Source: Trichosporon coremiiforme (lineage: Eukaryota; Basidiomycota; Tremellomycetes; Trichosporonales; Trichosporonaceae). Taken from it: DNA of 64,000 nucleotides. Location: positions 494,076-558,075 of the forward strand of contig BCJJ01000019.1 of the NCBI GenBank assembly GCA_039545355.1, given 5' to 3'. The position numbers and the translations under genes are program-made. Below the pieces are notes generated by a model that was given only the letters and a program-made list of their open reading frames with translations, ran no database searches and was not told the DNA's origin. Position 1 is the first letter of the stretch; every line of letters begins with the position of its first letter. Below, in pieces: positions 1 to 11,090 of this stretch.

Positions 1-61
1 CATGCTTTGCGTTATATCACAATCAGATGTCGATGCTAGATTGACTTTTAACGTCCACTTC

Positions 62-538
62 TTAAAGCTGGTTCCTCTGCTGCTCGATCTGCTGGACAAT
101 GTACAGCGAGGTGTCGAGGAAGCGGTCAACGCAGTTTTCGATGCACGCGGCCTCAGACCTGCACGTCAGTCCTCACTCGATCCGTTCAACCGCGTCAGTT
201 CAACTTACTTAGAGAACTTGGCGCTGATGCTGCCGGTCATGCAAGTCTTCCAGCCTGACGTCAGCTAACGATCTCTGCTGTCGAGTCCACAGTAGCCAAG
301 AAGGCACAGCGGATCCGATCAATTTCGACAAGGGCCGCTTTCCTGATAGCAGCGTGCAAGCTACTCACATCGGTCGGTGAGCTCGTGGACGCTGGCCTGG
401 ACCTTGGCCTTAGCCTCCTCCTGGGCGATGAACTCGCGGAGCTCGGCCTGAACGATTGTTAGCACCATCAAAAGCCATGTAACAAACCTGAGAAGCGGCG
501 TCGAGCTGGGGAACGTTGGCCTGCTGGGAAGAGCTCAT
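62..538 (-). CDS. TIM8: Mitochondrial import chaperone Tim8
   Basis: Small Tim protein of the mitochondrial intermembrane space. By family knowledge it pairs with Tim13 and escorts hydrophobic precursors to the TIM22 translocase. The gene reads as four exons (538-488, 447-369, 254-209, 158-62), each bounded by GT..AG with in-phase joins, giving 90 residues, the usual length. The twin CX3C signature is visible: CWKTC is created across the second junction and CIENC lies in the last exon, followed by VDRFLDTS, typical of Tim8. The N-terminus starts MSSSQQANVPQLDA and leads into the helix EFIAQEEAKAKVQ. The ATG at 538 is the only start preceding the conserved helix. It lies head-to-head with the FAM32A homologue, with about 200 bp between the two starts. 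Confidence 0.93.
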
Positions 539-738
539 TTTCAATGTAAATAAAGCGCGAAGGTGCAACTCGTAAGTGCGGCAAGTGATTTCGGCTCAAT
601 ATCCCAACTTTCAGGTGGCAAGCCGATAAAAATACGTGTGACCACGTGGCCTGATAAGCCGCCTCCGGTGACGGTCGCTGAGGTCATATCGGCTTTGTTT
701 TCGTCCTGCAGTATTCCGCCGCCAGCCCATAGCCCATC
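539..738. promoter_or_regulatory. Divergent promoter TIM8 / FAM32A-like
   Basis: A 200-bp spacer between two divergent start codons. It contains a CACGTG palindrome at 643-648, a motif that recurs in most promoters of this window. I see no clear TATA box. Confidence 0.55.
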
Positions 739-1288
739 ATGAGCGACTACACGGTGCACCGCCCTGGTGGTGCGCTCAAGTTCAAGGGCGATGATGGCAA
801 GTGAGTCCAGCTGCTCGGGGAACGGAAGCTGACTTGTTGCAGGAAGAAAAAGAAGAAGAAATCGCACTCGTCCTCCTCATTAGCGGCCGAGGGCGCCGCG
901 ATCGAGACGAAGCGCGAGCATTCGTCCAAGAAGGACAGTGCGAGGGATCGCGACGTCCGCGAGGACTCAAAGGACCGGGACAGCCGGGGATCAAGTGCGG
1001 CGCCGGCCAGTGCGAGCGCCAGCCCTGCTCCACCTTCGAGTGCTTCGAGGAAGACGGCGGCTGAGCTTCGTTATGAGGAGGTGCAGCGGAAGAGGGTAAG
1101 CTTTGCGGTTGATTCTTGAGCTGACAGCAGCGTGAGGAGAGGGCTCGGAAAACGGCGCACCAAACTCACAAAGATCGCCTGAACGATTACAATTCGAAGC
1201 TGGAGCGCTTGAGCGAGCACCACGACATGCCTCGAGTGAGTTCGCTATCTAGTGTTCAGTCGCTAACTCTCAGATCGGTCCCGGCTAA
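739..1288 (+). CDS. FAM32A/DUF1754-family nuclear protein
   Basis: Four exons (739-800, 843-1095, 1131-1235, 1274-1288) give a 144-residue, very basic protein. The N-terminus MSDYTVHRPGGALKFKG is followed by a run of seven lysines, then a Ser/Asp/Arg-rich linker. The conserved C-terminal region includes ELRYEEVQ, KTAHQTHKDR and LSEHHDMPRIGPG, matching the end of human FAM32A (THKQRVEDFN..LTEHYDIPKV). FAM32A is a nucleolar/spliceosome-associated protein reported to stabilise 5' exon docking in the C* complex. The fungal role is inferred. The last exon is only 15 nt and codes IGPG plus stop. Confidence 0.87.
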
Positions 1289-2096
1289 GATATATCATGT
1301 TGCATATGTATTACCTTGTTGTCTGTTCCTTCTCATCTTATCGCAGACCATGCTCGCATGACCGCATGACGATATAATCGCTTGCAGTATGGTAGTTTAG
1401 CGAAGAGACCGCAGGCCGGGGCTCTGATCGTCGTCACGCTCTCTCCTCATTCTCATCATTCAATTGGTAGAGCTCGAGTCGGGGTCGTAATCCTCGGTCT
1501 CTTGGGATAATGTGGGCCACATTTTTCAACGGTCCCGCTGGTGGGTGAGCGTTGGAGGATCCCTGCCACTTCGTTAAAGGATCACAGTCAGTTCGTGCTA
1601 TTTTGGCGGTCCCAAGTCGGCGCCCATCTTGTCTTTGCCAAGTGTTTCTCCGCACACCCGCTCGCTAGCAAAGTTGCGCACCTAAGCGCTGTCGTTTCCG
1701 GGGATTACGGCTCATGCGGCGCCAGCAGCGGCCATCTTGGTGCGATTTCGGGAATGCGATTGATCTAGATTTATAGGAGCTACAGGGCGGTTGCCTCGGT
1801 CTGCAGCATTGTTGCGTCATTCTTCTCGGTTATCGAGTCCCTCTATGATCTCGACCGGAACAATGTTTCATCCTGGCAGCCTGTCACCGTGCATGAACAT
1901 GATATGGTTCACAAAATCAAGGCACATGGAAACTACTAGACCACGCTGACCTTCCGAGCTGCTGAACGGTAGGTAGACGTTACTCGGTGGGAAGATGGAT
2001 GTGCGATGACGCCCACTGACGTCGACCGCCTGGAAGACCGATGCACCTGTGATATAAAGACTGCTTGTTGCTGAAAATGCATCTGCAACCAATACA
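1289..2096. other. Intergenic region upstream of the coiled-coil gene
   Basis: About 0.8 kb with no supportable ORF. It contains the 3' region of the FAM32A-like gene and the promoter of the next gene. A tRNA-like D-arm string near 1460 was examined and rejected. Confidence 0.5.
2053..2058 (+). promoter_or_regulatory. TATA box
   Basis: TATAAA lies 39 nt before the start codon at 2097, a plausible core promoter with a very short 5' leader. Confidence 0.5.
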
Positions 2097-3189
2097 ATGT
2101 TCCGCAACACAGCCATCCAGTGAGCACGAACATGCTGCTGCTGGTTTGACAGCGAGCTGACTTGACAGATCCGCCCGTGCCCTCCGCACCTCCCAGGTGT
2201 TCCCCATCGTCCAGCGTGGGTTCACCGCCTCGGCCCTCCGGAGCGCCAACTCTCAGCAGCAGCCCCCCAAGCCCGAGGACCTCGCCAAGGCCCTCGCTCA
2301 GGCGGACCAAGATGCCCTCAAGGCCACGAACGAGCTCACGCAGAACCTCGCCATGGCTGCGTTCGGCTCCCCCGACCAGCAGAAGCAGGCTCAGCAGAAC
2401 CTCGCCCAGATGAGCGACAAGATGACCAACCAACTCGCCCAGGCTCTCAACGTCTCGCCCAATGACATCAAGAAAGTCGGCAAGAACTACGAGAACGCTG
2501 TCAACAATCTTCTCGGCGACCTCCAGCGCTCGCTTCAGGGCGACAAGGGTGCCCAGCAGGAGTTCCTCAAGGACCTTGAGAAGGGCACCGATCAGGTCGG
2601 CACTGGTATCGCCAAGCTCCTCGGCGCCTCCAACGACCAGATCCGTAAGGCCCGCGACGAATTCCACAAGCAGTCGCAGAACTTCGCCAAGGAGCTCGAG
2701 ACCTTCCTGAACGCGCAGACCCCCGAGGGCCAGGCCAAGATCGGCTCCGCCGGCGCCAAGGTCAACCAGGCCGTCACCAACAGCATCAGCCAGACCGCCA
2801 AGGACTTTGAGAACGTCCTCAAGTCTGGCGGCAAGTCTGGCGCCTTCAAGCTCGCGAAGGACTACGAGAACACGAAGAACCTCCTCGGTGAGGCCCTCGC
2901 CGACCCGGCTGGTGCCGCCAAGTCCATCCAGAAAGAGGACAACGCTAAAAGCGTCGGCAAGATCGTTGCCGCCATCGCTGCCGTCGGTCTCGGTGTCTAC
3001 CTCTGGCAGAACCGCGGCGAGGTTAAGCAGGATGTTCGTGAGAAGGCCGCCGAGGTCACGCAGGATGTCCGGGACAGGGCCTACCAGGTGAAGGCCCAGG
3101 CGGACCAGAAGTCGGACAAGATTGCCCAGGGAGCGAAGCAGCTGCAGCAGGACTTGGACAAGGAGCAGAAGAAGATAGACAAGGTGTAA
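2097..3189 (+). CDS. Mitochondrial coiled-coil membrane protein, unknown function
   Basis: Two exons (2097-2119, 2169-3189) give 347 residues. The spliced N-terminus, MFRNTAIQSARALRTS and onward to RGFTAS, is Arg/Ser/Ala-rich without acidic residues, a classic mitochondrial presequence. The body is Gln/Lys/Asp/Ala-rich amphipathic helix (AQADQDALKATNELTQNL; FENVLKSGG). One hydrophobic segment near the C-terminus, IVAAIAAVGLGVYLW (about residues 282-297), is followed by a charged helical tail with DVREKAAEVTQDVRDRAYQ repeats, reminiscent of LEA/apolipoprotein-like 11-mers. I recognise no named family. An inner-membrane protein with helices in matrix or intermembrane space is an inference. Confidence 0.85.
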
Positions 3190-3559
3190 CTATGTAACGA
3201 GATAATGGCAACGGTAGACACTTGGTAAAGAACGGCTTTGGTGGTGGTCTTCGCAGCCCAATGCCACTGAGGGTGGAGTGAGAAGTCACCCACGTGTTAG
3301 CGCGCCTGAACGACCAGCCACACAGGCCTAATCCCTTGGTACATGCGCTTTCCAGGGTTGTGCGATAGTGCGCGTCTGTCTTCTGTCTTTCTGCTCTTCC
3401 TTCTCTATTCTCTGCATCTGTACGCTTGTCACCATTACACATTATTGTCAACGAATACGTGTAACATCATCGTCTGGGCGCCGACTATAGATAGAGTGGG
3501 ACCTGTCTTCTGTCTCCTCGCTCTCTCTCCCACAGCGTTTACCATCGCTTTTCGCCACC
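3190..3559. promoter_or_regulatory. Spacer and sirtuin promoter
   Basis: 370 bp between two same-strand genes. It contains a CACGTG at 3291-3296 and a pyrimidine-rich stretch just before the sirtuin start. No ORF is supportable. Confidence 0.5.
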
Positions 3560-5048
3560 ATGACCTTCCTCGTCCGCCTGCCGTCGCCCCACTCCGACGG
3601 CCCAGCGGCCGATACATCCCGCGCCCCGACTCGCTTCGCTGAGGTCGATTCGGAAGGTCCGTCATTAGAGGACGTTGTGAGGCGAGTGCGGGGTGCACGC
3701 CGCATCGTCGCCGTCGCCGGTGCAGGTGTCTCAACAGCAGCGGCTATACCCGACTTCCGTTCCTCAAAGGGGCTGTTCTCGGGGTCGAAGGGTACCGGGG
3801 TGAAGGACCTCTTTCATGTCAAGAGCTTGACGGTACGTGATGATGACAGAATCTGAGAAGAGAAGTATGCTGACGTGTTAGTCCCCGGCGCTGTTGGCAA
3901 AGCACCACGCACTCCTGACCGATTTGTGCGAGCGCGCGAATCGTGCCAGCCCCACTGCGTTTCACGTCCTACTCGCCAGCCTGGACAGAGACGGGCGCCT
4001 GCTTCGGTGCTACACGCAGAACATCGACGGGCTGGAGCAGCGCGTAGGGCTCCCGACAGGGCTGCCGCAACGATCGACGAATCGAGGCAAGCGAAAGACT
4101 AAAGCGACCTCTGCATCTGCATCTGCCTCTGCCTCTGCCCAGGTCTCATCCGCATCTGGAACGCAGACACCAGAGGAGACACCGGTTTCGGGCGAGGCGA
4201 CGCCATCGTCGCCCCCGACATTCCCGCCTGCACCCAGGTGCATTCCACTGCACGGGCTCCTTAGCAGGCTGCGATGCTCCCTCTGCTCCACCTTTGTCCC
4301 GATCGACGACCACCTCCCGCTTCCACCATCGACGATTCCATGCCCGACATGCGATTTGTCGGCGTCGATCCGGTCGGCTTTGTCCGAGCGACAACGCCGG
4401 GTCGGAGCTTTGCGTGCGGACGTCGTTCTCTATGGCGAGGAGCATCCCGAAGGAGAGCTGATCGGATCTGTCGTCGGGCGTGATCTGCGGGGCACGGGCC
4501 GGAAGGGCGAGAGAGAAGGAAAGGTCGATCTTCTTCTTGTGGCTGGTACGACGCTCGCGATTCCGGGCGTTAAGCGGATAGTGAAGGAGATGGCTAAGAC
4601 ACTCGAGGCGCGCCCGGACTCGTCGGTCCGAGACGGCAAAGCGCGCCCGATCCGGGCCGTGTTCATCAACAATGAACCCCCAGCCAAGCCTGGGGAATGG
4701 GACGGGGTCTTCGATGTGTGGGTTCAAGGCGACGTGCAGGAATTTGCTACTCTCGTCGAGAACAAGGAGTTTGCACCGCCGGTTCCAGTCACGCCCAAGA
4801 AGCCGCGGCCAGCCAAGTCCCACCTCCCCACACCAGAATCCATCACTCCGACGAAGAAGCGGAAGAAGGCTGTCGTCGAGCAGACGACACCGACAAAGAA
4901 GCAGAAGGCGTTCACGCCACTGACGCCCGCTTCGACGCCGCAGTCCCGTGGCCGCGACCCCTCCGCGTCCGAGCGCGAGGGCTCGCCGCCACCGTCTCCG
5001 CGCAGCCCGACACCCGCTCCCAGACCGCTTCCACTTGTTGGCTTTTAG
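3560..5048 (+). CDS. NAD-dependent histone deacetylase, Hst3/Hst4-like sirtuin
   Basis: Two exons (3560-3832, 3882-5048) give 479 residues. Sirtuin core motifs appear in order: GAGVS (54-58) and IPDFRS for NAD binding, TQNIDGLE (about 136-143), the catalytic His in PLHG (about 215), zinc-ribbon cysteine pairs CSLC and CPTC, and LLLVAGTTL. The GAGVSTAAAIPDFRS..GLF context fits the Hst3/Hst4 class, which removes H3K56 acetylation after replication; that function is inferred from the family. An insertion of roughly 70 residues, rich in Ser-Ala repeats, separates NIDG from the catalytic His. The C-terminal 130 residues are Pro/Lys/Thr-rich with KKRKK-like nuclear signals. A CACGTG lies upstream. 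Confidence 0.9.
4110..4139 (+). repeat. CTGCATCTGC/CTCTGC microsatellite inside the sirtuin gene
   Basis: Tandem hexamers (TCTGCA then TCTGCC) encode alternating Ser-Ala. The repeat is in frame and expands the linker between two catalytic motifs. Confidence 0.7.
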
Positions 5049-5231
5049 TGTCATATCCCTTGTTGTATTTGTGCCTGTACCGACTGTCGGATGACCATCA
5101 TCTCATGGACCATTTCATGCGACTTTGAACTTTGATAGTAATCTATAGATATGCTAGATGCATGCGTGCGTGCGGGAGATCCCAAGAATTAAGATTTTTT
5201 TTCGTAAGATGACAGACAAGCTCAGAAGCGT

Positions 5232-6485
5232 TTACTTCTGGCGCTTGTAAACCTTCTCGAGGAAGGAGGTGAAGACCTGCTTCTTGAGGCCGGTCTTCTG
5301 CTCGTCGATCTGGTCGATGAGCTTGTTGAGCTTGTCGTAGCTCTCAGCCTCGTACTTCTCGAAGCGGCCGGGGATGTCGACGTTGTCGGACGAGAAGATC
5401 TTCTTGACCTCGGTTTCGGCCTCCTTGTCCTTCTTGTTGCCATAGTACTTGTCGAGGATCTGGCGCTGCTCGGGGGTGGCGTGCTTGAGGGCCGTGTTGA
5501 CGTTCCACGAGCACTTGTTGTCGAGAATGTCGGTGCCGATCTTGCCGAGGATCTCGGGCGGCGCGTACGCGTCAAGGTAGTCGTCCTGGACCTGGAAGTA
5601 CTCGCCCATGGGGAGGAGGATGTCGAGAGCGGCCTTGTACGCGCCCTCGTCCTTGATGCCGTGGACGCGCATGGCGAGGGCGACGGGGAGGTAGAAGCTG
5701 TAGTAGGCCGTCTTGTACACGACGATGAGGTGGTGCTTCTCGAGCGAGAACTTGGACAGGTCGACGTCGTCCTCCGGGGCGGTGATCAGGTCGATCAGCT
5801 GGCCGAGCTCGGTCTGGAACGTCGTCTCGAGGAAGAGCTCGAGCAGGTCGACGTAGTAAGGCTGCTGGCGGAAGTGCTTCTTCAGCAGGTAGTAGATTGC
5901 GGCCTCGAGCATGAACGAGTCGTTGATCGCAATGTTGCCAATGCCGGGCATGCGGTACCAGCACGGCTGGCCGCGGCGGGTGATGGACGCGTCCATGAGG
6001 TCGTCAGAGACGAGGAAGAAGCCCTGGAGCTGAAAGTTGTTAGCGCGCTTGGTCTGCGGCAGTGGTACGACTGCTACTAAAATTCCGAAACACTTACAAG
6101 CTCAATGCACCAGCCGAGAAGAGCGGCCTGGAAGTACTCATCGTCGGTGAGGGCCGAGCCCTTGAGAATCTCGAGCGTGTCGACGACCGACAGGCCACGG
6201 TTGAGCTTTCCGCCAGGGACATTGTGGTACAGGTTCTGTGCGTCAGTAAAGCGTCACCTCACCACTGCAACATCATGAGCGCAGCGTCGCCCGAAGGGTC
6301 GCCTTATCAGCCGATCCTGCACGCCTGCCGTTTCACACCCAAATACCAACCTTCTTGTACCACTCGACAGCGTCGGCGGGCATGCCCTCGCCCTTGAGGT
6401 AGGCGAGGAGCTCGTCGGCAATGGTGTCGAAGACGCCCTCGAACTTGGCGCGGGCGGCAGCCTTGGCAGCAGCTTTGTCGGCCAT
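5232..6485 (-). CDS. ERG20: Farnesyl diphosphate synthase
   Basis: Three exons (6485-6351, 6235-6098, 6029-5232) give 356 residues. The enzyme condenses IPP with DMAPP and then GPP to make FPP for sterols, dolichol, ubiquinone and prenylation. The first aspartate-rich motif DDLMD (100-104) sits just after FF at 95-96, the aromatic pair that limits product length to C15 in FPP synthases. The second motif DDYLD is at 240-244. The protein ends VYKRQK, as in other fungal Erg20 proteins. All family landmarks are intact. It is divergent from NC2-alpha, and their shared promoter holds two CACGTG sites. Confidence 0.96.
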
Positions 6486-7123
6486 GGTGATCGTTGGAAA
6501 GGTGAGTTGGGGGAGGAGGAGGTGAGTGGTGACAACAAGAAAGATATAGATATCGCGATCGGATAATGCAACGGGCCAATGCCAACAAAATACCAGGACA
6601 GCCACGCGTGGCCGGAGGTGAATCGAACGATAGGGATCGAGAGCCAGGGCAGACGCATAGACGAGACACCCGATGGGCTCATCTGCGGCGGCAGGCGCTT
6701 GCCAGCGCCAGCACGGTCAGATTCTCGACGCCATTCGACGCGCTCAAAGACGCGGCGTCCAAAATTAGGGAGCTACGGGACTAAAACCATCGGATCATCC
6801 TCCACCCTAGCTTGAGCTGTCCCGGAGATCAGCCGCGAGCCTAAATCTCGGGCTAAACTCGTATGACCTTTTCATTACAGTTAGCGTCCTAAGATCAGGT
6901 TAGTAATCGAGATTAGTAGTTCACGTGACACCACACCACGTGGCCGCAAACTTGGAGGTCCTCAGCCTAAGCTCAGGGTTCTATGCGCGCAATGTTTCCT
7001 CGAACTTGAACCTTGGTCCTCCGGACAAAGACATATAATCCAGCGTCATAGACCTTGACCCCGCGTTACTTGCAACAAACGTTTCACGATTGTATCAGCC
7101 AACCGACACAAACAACATCAGCC
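6486..7123. promoter_or_regulatory. Divergent promoter ERG20 / NC2-alpha with paired CACGTG
   Basis: A 638-bp divergent intergenic region. Two E-box palindromes CACGTG lie at 6922-6927 (within TCACGTGA) and 6937-6942, 15 bp apart. A TATAA at 7034-7038 lies about 90 nt before the NC2-alpha start. E-boxes of this form bind bHLH factors such as Cbf1 or SREBP-type regulators; which factor acts here is unknown. Confidence 0.55.
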
Positions 7124-8163
7124 ATGCCGCCGAAAGTCAACAAGCGGTCCAAGACGTCGCGCGTGAGTGTCCTGCCGCTGGCTTGCAACTGACATGCAGT
7201 TCCCTGTCGTGAGTATCGAGCCGCGTTTAGACGTTTGAATGTTGGACCGACCGTGCTTCCCTCTTGCACTACGCTGGAGATGTATATGAACTTCGGCGTG
7301 GCCAGGAGAGCACCTCGAAGGCCGCGTCCTGTGGGAAAGGACAGTGGCGGGCTGGACACGGGGGAGAGGGGGAGCGAGGATTGCTGCGCACCGGAGCAGC
7401 GGACCGCAGAACACACCAACTGACTTTACAGGCGAGGATAAAGAAGATCATGCAGATGGACGAGGAGGTCGGCAAGCTGGCAAGCGCGACGCCCGTCATG
7501 ATTTGTAAGCTGTGGTACCGCAGGTAGGAGCTAACGACCAGCCAAGTCACTCGAATGCTTCCTCCAGCTCCTCATCGACGAGACCGCCAAGGAGGCTCGG
7601 GAACGCGGGTCGCGCAAGATGGTGCCGTACCATTTGTGAGTTCACAGCTGGAGTCTGGGTCATAGGGGACTTGGAACTCGCTCGCGAGAACAGAGGATAC
7701 GTTGGGACGTAATGGGCCTGCTTGCTATCCGACGGCATGCCTAGCTGAGTGGACATGTTTGGCGCATGACTGGACGATCACGATCGGCATGATCGCCATC
7801 TCGCCCCGCCTCAGCTCCGCCTTCACCAGGCACTGCACCATCCTTCTCCAACTGTGCGAGAAGCATGGGCTGACGTCCAGGAAAGCGATGATCGACAAGT
7901 CTGACCAGTTCGACTTTCTCCGCGAGCTCGTCGAGGGCATCCCGGACCCCGTCGAGCCTAAGGCGACCGCGACGCGGCGCAAGTCGACAGCTGACACGCC
8001 TGGCCGGCGGCGCGGCGCCGCAAAGGACAAGAAGGACGAGGTGCCCGCGCCCGACTCGCTGCCTGCCATTGGCACGTGGGGGAAGAGGGAGCCGAGTCCC
8101 GAGCAGGGGCACGAGGAGGAGAGGAGGGACGAAGGCGAGGATGATAACTATGATGACTACTGA
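7124..8163 (+). CDS. BUR6: Negative cofactor 2 alpha (DRAP1/Bur6)
   Basis: Five exons (7124-7162, 7200-7208, 7432-7504, 7542-7635, 7881-8163) give 165 residues. This is a histone-fold protein that, with NC2-beta, binds TBP and represses or retunes RNA polymerase II initiation. The join gives [24 protein letters not shown], matching DRAP1 [21 protein letters not shown], then ISKSLECFLQLL and HLKAMIDKSDQFDFLRELV, matching HLKQCIELEQQFDFLKDLV. Exon 2 is a 9-nt microexon coding only FPV. The last acceptor, after GACGTCCAG at 7880, was chosen because it alone gives phase and family alignment. Introns 2 and 4 (223 and 245 nt) are long for this locus. The tail is basic then acidic, ending DDNYDDY. 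Confidence 0.93.
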
Positions 8164-8210
8164 GCGAACCTCGAGGCGCAGCCGAGAGGTGAGCACGAGT
8201 TGTTTGTTCT

Positions 8211-8286
8211 GAGCGGAGAGGAGTGGAGTGGAGAGGATTGGAGAGGAGTGGAGAGGAGAGGAGTGGAGAGGAGAGGAGTGGAGGAG
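8211..8286 (+). repeat. Purine-rich GGAGAGGAGT minisatellite
   Basis: An uninterrupted purine-rich tract built of GGAGT, GGAGA and GGAGAGGAGT units just after the NC2-alpha stop. It lies between convergent 3' ends. Confidence 0.75.
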
Positions 8287-8696
8287 CGTGCCCAGCCCAG
8301 CACGGCTGGAGCACGGAGTCACCTGTCAGCGACCTGCCAACACCCAGGCCGCGACGAGCAGCCTCCTTAGGAATGCCGGTGTAACGGTGTCTGTTAATTT
8401 GTAGTAGTTTCTTTGCACCGCGCTTTCGCGGAACGGACAGCGATATGTATCAAATTGACATGGACAAGTACAGTTCGCCAGGGGGTTGTGTTCTGGCGGT
8501 GTTCGTGAGGTTTATATACAATGAGAGATATAGGTAATTTTGTTTTCCAGTTTACTTCCGAGGGGTCTGTAACCACTTCTCTCTGTATTCGCGAAGATGT
8601 AAACGAGGCGAGAGGAACCGGTCTAAAGGGATGCTCTTCGAGCGAGACGAGATAAACAAGACAGAGGTCTATGTCTAGGCGTAATTGAAGGGGGTG
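8287..8696. other. Convergent 3' region
   Basis: About 410 bp between the ends of NC2-alpha (+) and the small gene (-). I see no gene here. Confidence 0.5.
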
Positions 8697-9147
8697 TCAC
8701 ACCATACGCAGGTGGTCGTTCCACTCGACATTCGGGGCCGGCAACCGTCCCTGGCGCCTCGAAGTAGACCAGAGCGTGAACCGTTTCGGACGGTCGTTGT
8801 GCGTTTCCGTGTGCTGTGGGTTGTTAGCTTCGCTTCTTGATATGTCGGCTGATGTTGCAGTGGATGCACTCGTCATCGCCCTCGATGCGTCTTCCTCGAT
8901 CGAGAAACCGAAAGGAGGAAGAACAGAGGGCGCAAACGAAGATGTGGTGGAGGCTCGGTCCGCCATCCGCCACTGCTGCAGTGGTAGAGTGGGCAGGCAC
9001 CCGGCCCGACGATGCAACACCAGAGGCTGGCTTACTCACCTCGACGATGAAGACCTTTGCCGCGAGCGCCGGCTGCCTTGGAGCGATCCGCGTAGCGCGC
9101 GCGATCAGGCTCGAGATGCGCGGCGCAAGACTTGACGAGGGGTGCAT
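8697..9147 (-). CDS. Small basic protein, putative mitochondrial, unknown
   Basis: The proposed model has two exons (9147-9040 and 8813-8697) and gives 74 residues. Exon 1 codes MHPSSSLAPRISSLIARATRIAPRQ..KVFIVE, an Arg/Ser/Ala-rich presequence-like start, and ends at a strong GTGAGTAAG donor. A good acceptor (CTAACAACCCACAG) precedes a downstream exon ending VEWNDHLRMV. The 226-nt intron is long, and its interior is open in one frame with CX2C pairs (CALC, CIHC), so an extra exon or alternative splicing is possible. I do not recognise the family. A small mitochondrial subunit is only a guess from the N-terminus. Confidence 0.45.
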
Positions 9148-11090
9148 GATTGTCTTTTTGGGTGGCCGTTCGTTCGAATTGAGCGGCTAGAGCGATTCAG
9201 AGCAAAGTCGCGCTAAGCCCTCTGTTGACGTGAGGGCGAGGGTCGTGCGAGTCGGATCGAGGGTCGACGTGTAGTCGAGCCAAATGAACAATCGATAAGA
9301 GGCGAAGGTGAAGAATGAGAAAAGGGTGAGATGAGATGAACAAATTTACTTCTTGCAAGGAAGGAGGGGAAGGCAAAGGCGAGGCGAGGCGGTGATGACG
9401 ACCAGAGGGTAAGGTGGGCTCGAAAATAACAGGTTGCACAGGTGGCCACTCCTTATGTGGAGACTTGTCGGTGCCAATGCCGAGGCTGGAGGGGTGCGCG
9501 TGAGAGCCAAGGAGCCTTTAGACCTTTAGGGGAGGTCGAGTAAGGTCCTAACCTAGTCCCAGCAGGACAGCGCCGATCTCGTCTCGTGTGTACTTTGGTT
9601 CCTGTTTGCGGCCCGCGAGAGGCCTGTACTTGTTGCTAAGTGCGGTGAAGCAGGCTAGGGCACAGGCAGGGTCTGCAGGTTTGGACGTGGAGCGGGCGCA
9701 GCGGCACACAGGGGGAAAGGGGGCGGTATGTTGTCGCTTGTTGCTCTTGGACCGGCGAACACGGCGATGCTGCTCTGGGCAACTCTTCGTTTGCTCAACT
9801 ACGGGAGAGCACGTTCAACACTACAGACAACTCGTGACTTGCTGACAACAGTGACTCGGGTGACTCTTGCTGCTTGGGGAAGTGGGATGCGTGTGAGGCC
9901 AAGGCAACGGCAGTGGTTCAGCTGGGCGACCGTTAGGGATGCCCCGGGGGGACCCGAGGTCACGGGTGCAGGTTTCAGGGTTCGGGTGTCGCCGTGTGGG
10001 GGGGCTGCCGCCGGCCCACTGTCTCCAGTCTCACGTCTGGCTTGCCTCTTTCTCAGCCCTCAGCTCTCGTCCTTGAGGGGACAGCGTTAGGGAGACGCGT
10101 CAGTCTGGTTAAGCTCGCATCCATGAGAAACTGAAATGCCGCCTTGCCCGGGGGTACACCCGACCATTACTAATTCATCACGCTGCCGATTTGGTATCAA
10201 GCATCCCCAATCCATCTTCCTGGTCTCGGGTCAGGAGGCAAGGGGCGCTCGATGGCTTGGAAATCTGTGCGTCACCCAATGTCACCCAAGGTGGTCAAGG
10301 TCGGAAGGGTCGGAACACTAATCGAACCGCCGATCTGTAATGCCGTCCTGTGCCGCCATAACGTGTCAGTGTGCACCTATGCTGTGGCACAGCGTCAACG
10401 TAAGCGTAGACTGCGGTGAGGTGACATTGCGGTGAACTGGCCGATCTGATCCGATCCTGCTCGCATGGTAGGTAGCATCATATCGCATGGCATCGCTTCC
10501 ACCTCGAACGCACATCCCACCTCGCTGCGACTCCGCTGCGATCGACTGACACCAGTTCTCCGTCCTCGCACATTCCCATCCCCGAGTGCTTCTCATCACC
10601 GCAGTGACCTCCGAAGCGGCTGTCGGTTCGCAGTACGCAGTCGCATGTCTCATGAGCACAATGCGCCGAGCGTAGCGTAGTGTCGGTCTGGCCCACTGAG
10701 GAAGCATTGGCGCAGCTAGCTCAAGAGGCTTGCCTAGGCTGTGGTGTCACTGGTAGCTTCGCCCGATCCGACTTTGCACCCGATCGAACACCAGTGTCGG
10801 ACCTACTGGTCGGCCGCCGCGGGGAGCCATACGCTCCGCCACATTTTCCAACATCGACAGTGGCAAGACGTCATGATGTAGCGCAATCATGTGACTGGCA
10901 AAGTCAAGACTTTCCTCCATCCACACCTTGAAATCAGGTTCGTCGTGCTTGGAAAAAGTCAGACGCGCCATCAAAGTCAAGTGGGACAGGACAGGTGGAG
11001 GATGTATCAACAGGTGAAGCACTCGTGGCACTCTGTGCCACTCGGTCTAAGAAGTGATGCTGCATCTATCCTTGGTACAACAAGATCTAT
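9148..11090. other. Intergenic, 1.9 kb without a recognisable gene
   Basis: Contains the promoter of the small gene at its left end and the 3' flank of MPP-alpha at its right end. The longest ORFs (about 120 codons) overlap in several frames and have no family features. I see no RNA gene or repeat of note. Confidence 0.5.

Noticed and set aside
1440..1540. tRNA-like element (TTGGTAGAGC string followed by a possible 5-bp stem and 7-nt loop)
   Set aside because: No U33 before the anticodon, no GTTCRA T-arm and no pairing acceptor stem within a plausible distance.
1936..2667. 243-codon minus-strand ORF opposite the coiled-coil gene
   Set aside because: It is the antisense shadow of a codon-biased plus-strand gene with a clear mitochondrial presequence.
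6600..6690. Minus-strand GTTCGATTC resembling a T-arm
   Set aside because: Flanking bases do not form a T-stem and no D-arm or acceptor stem is found.
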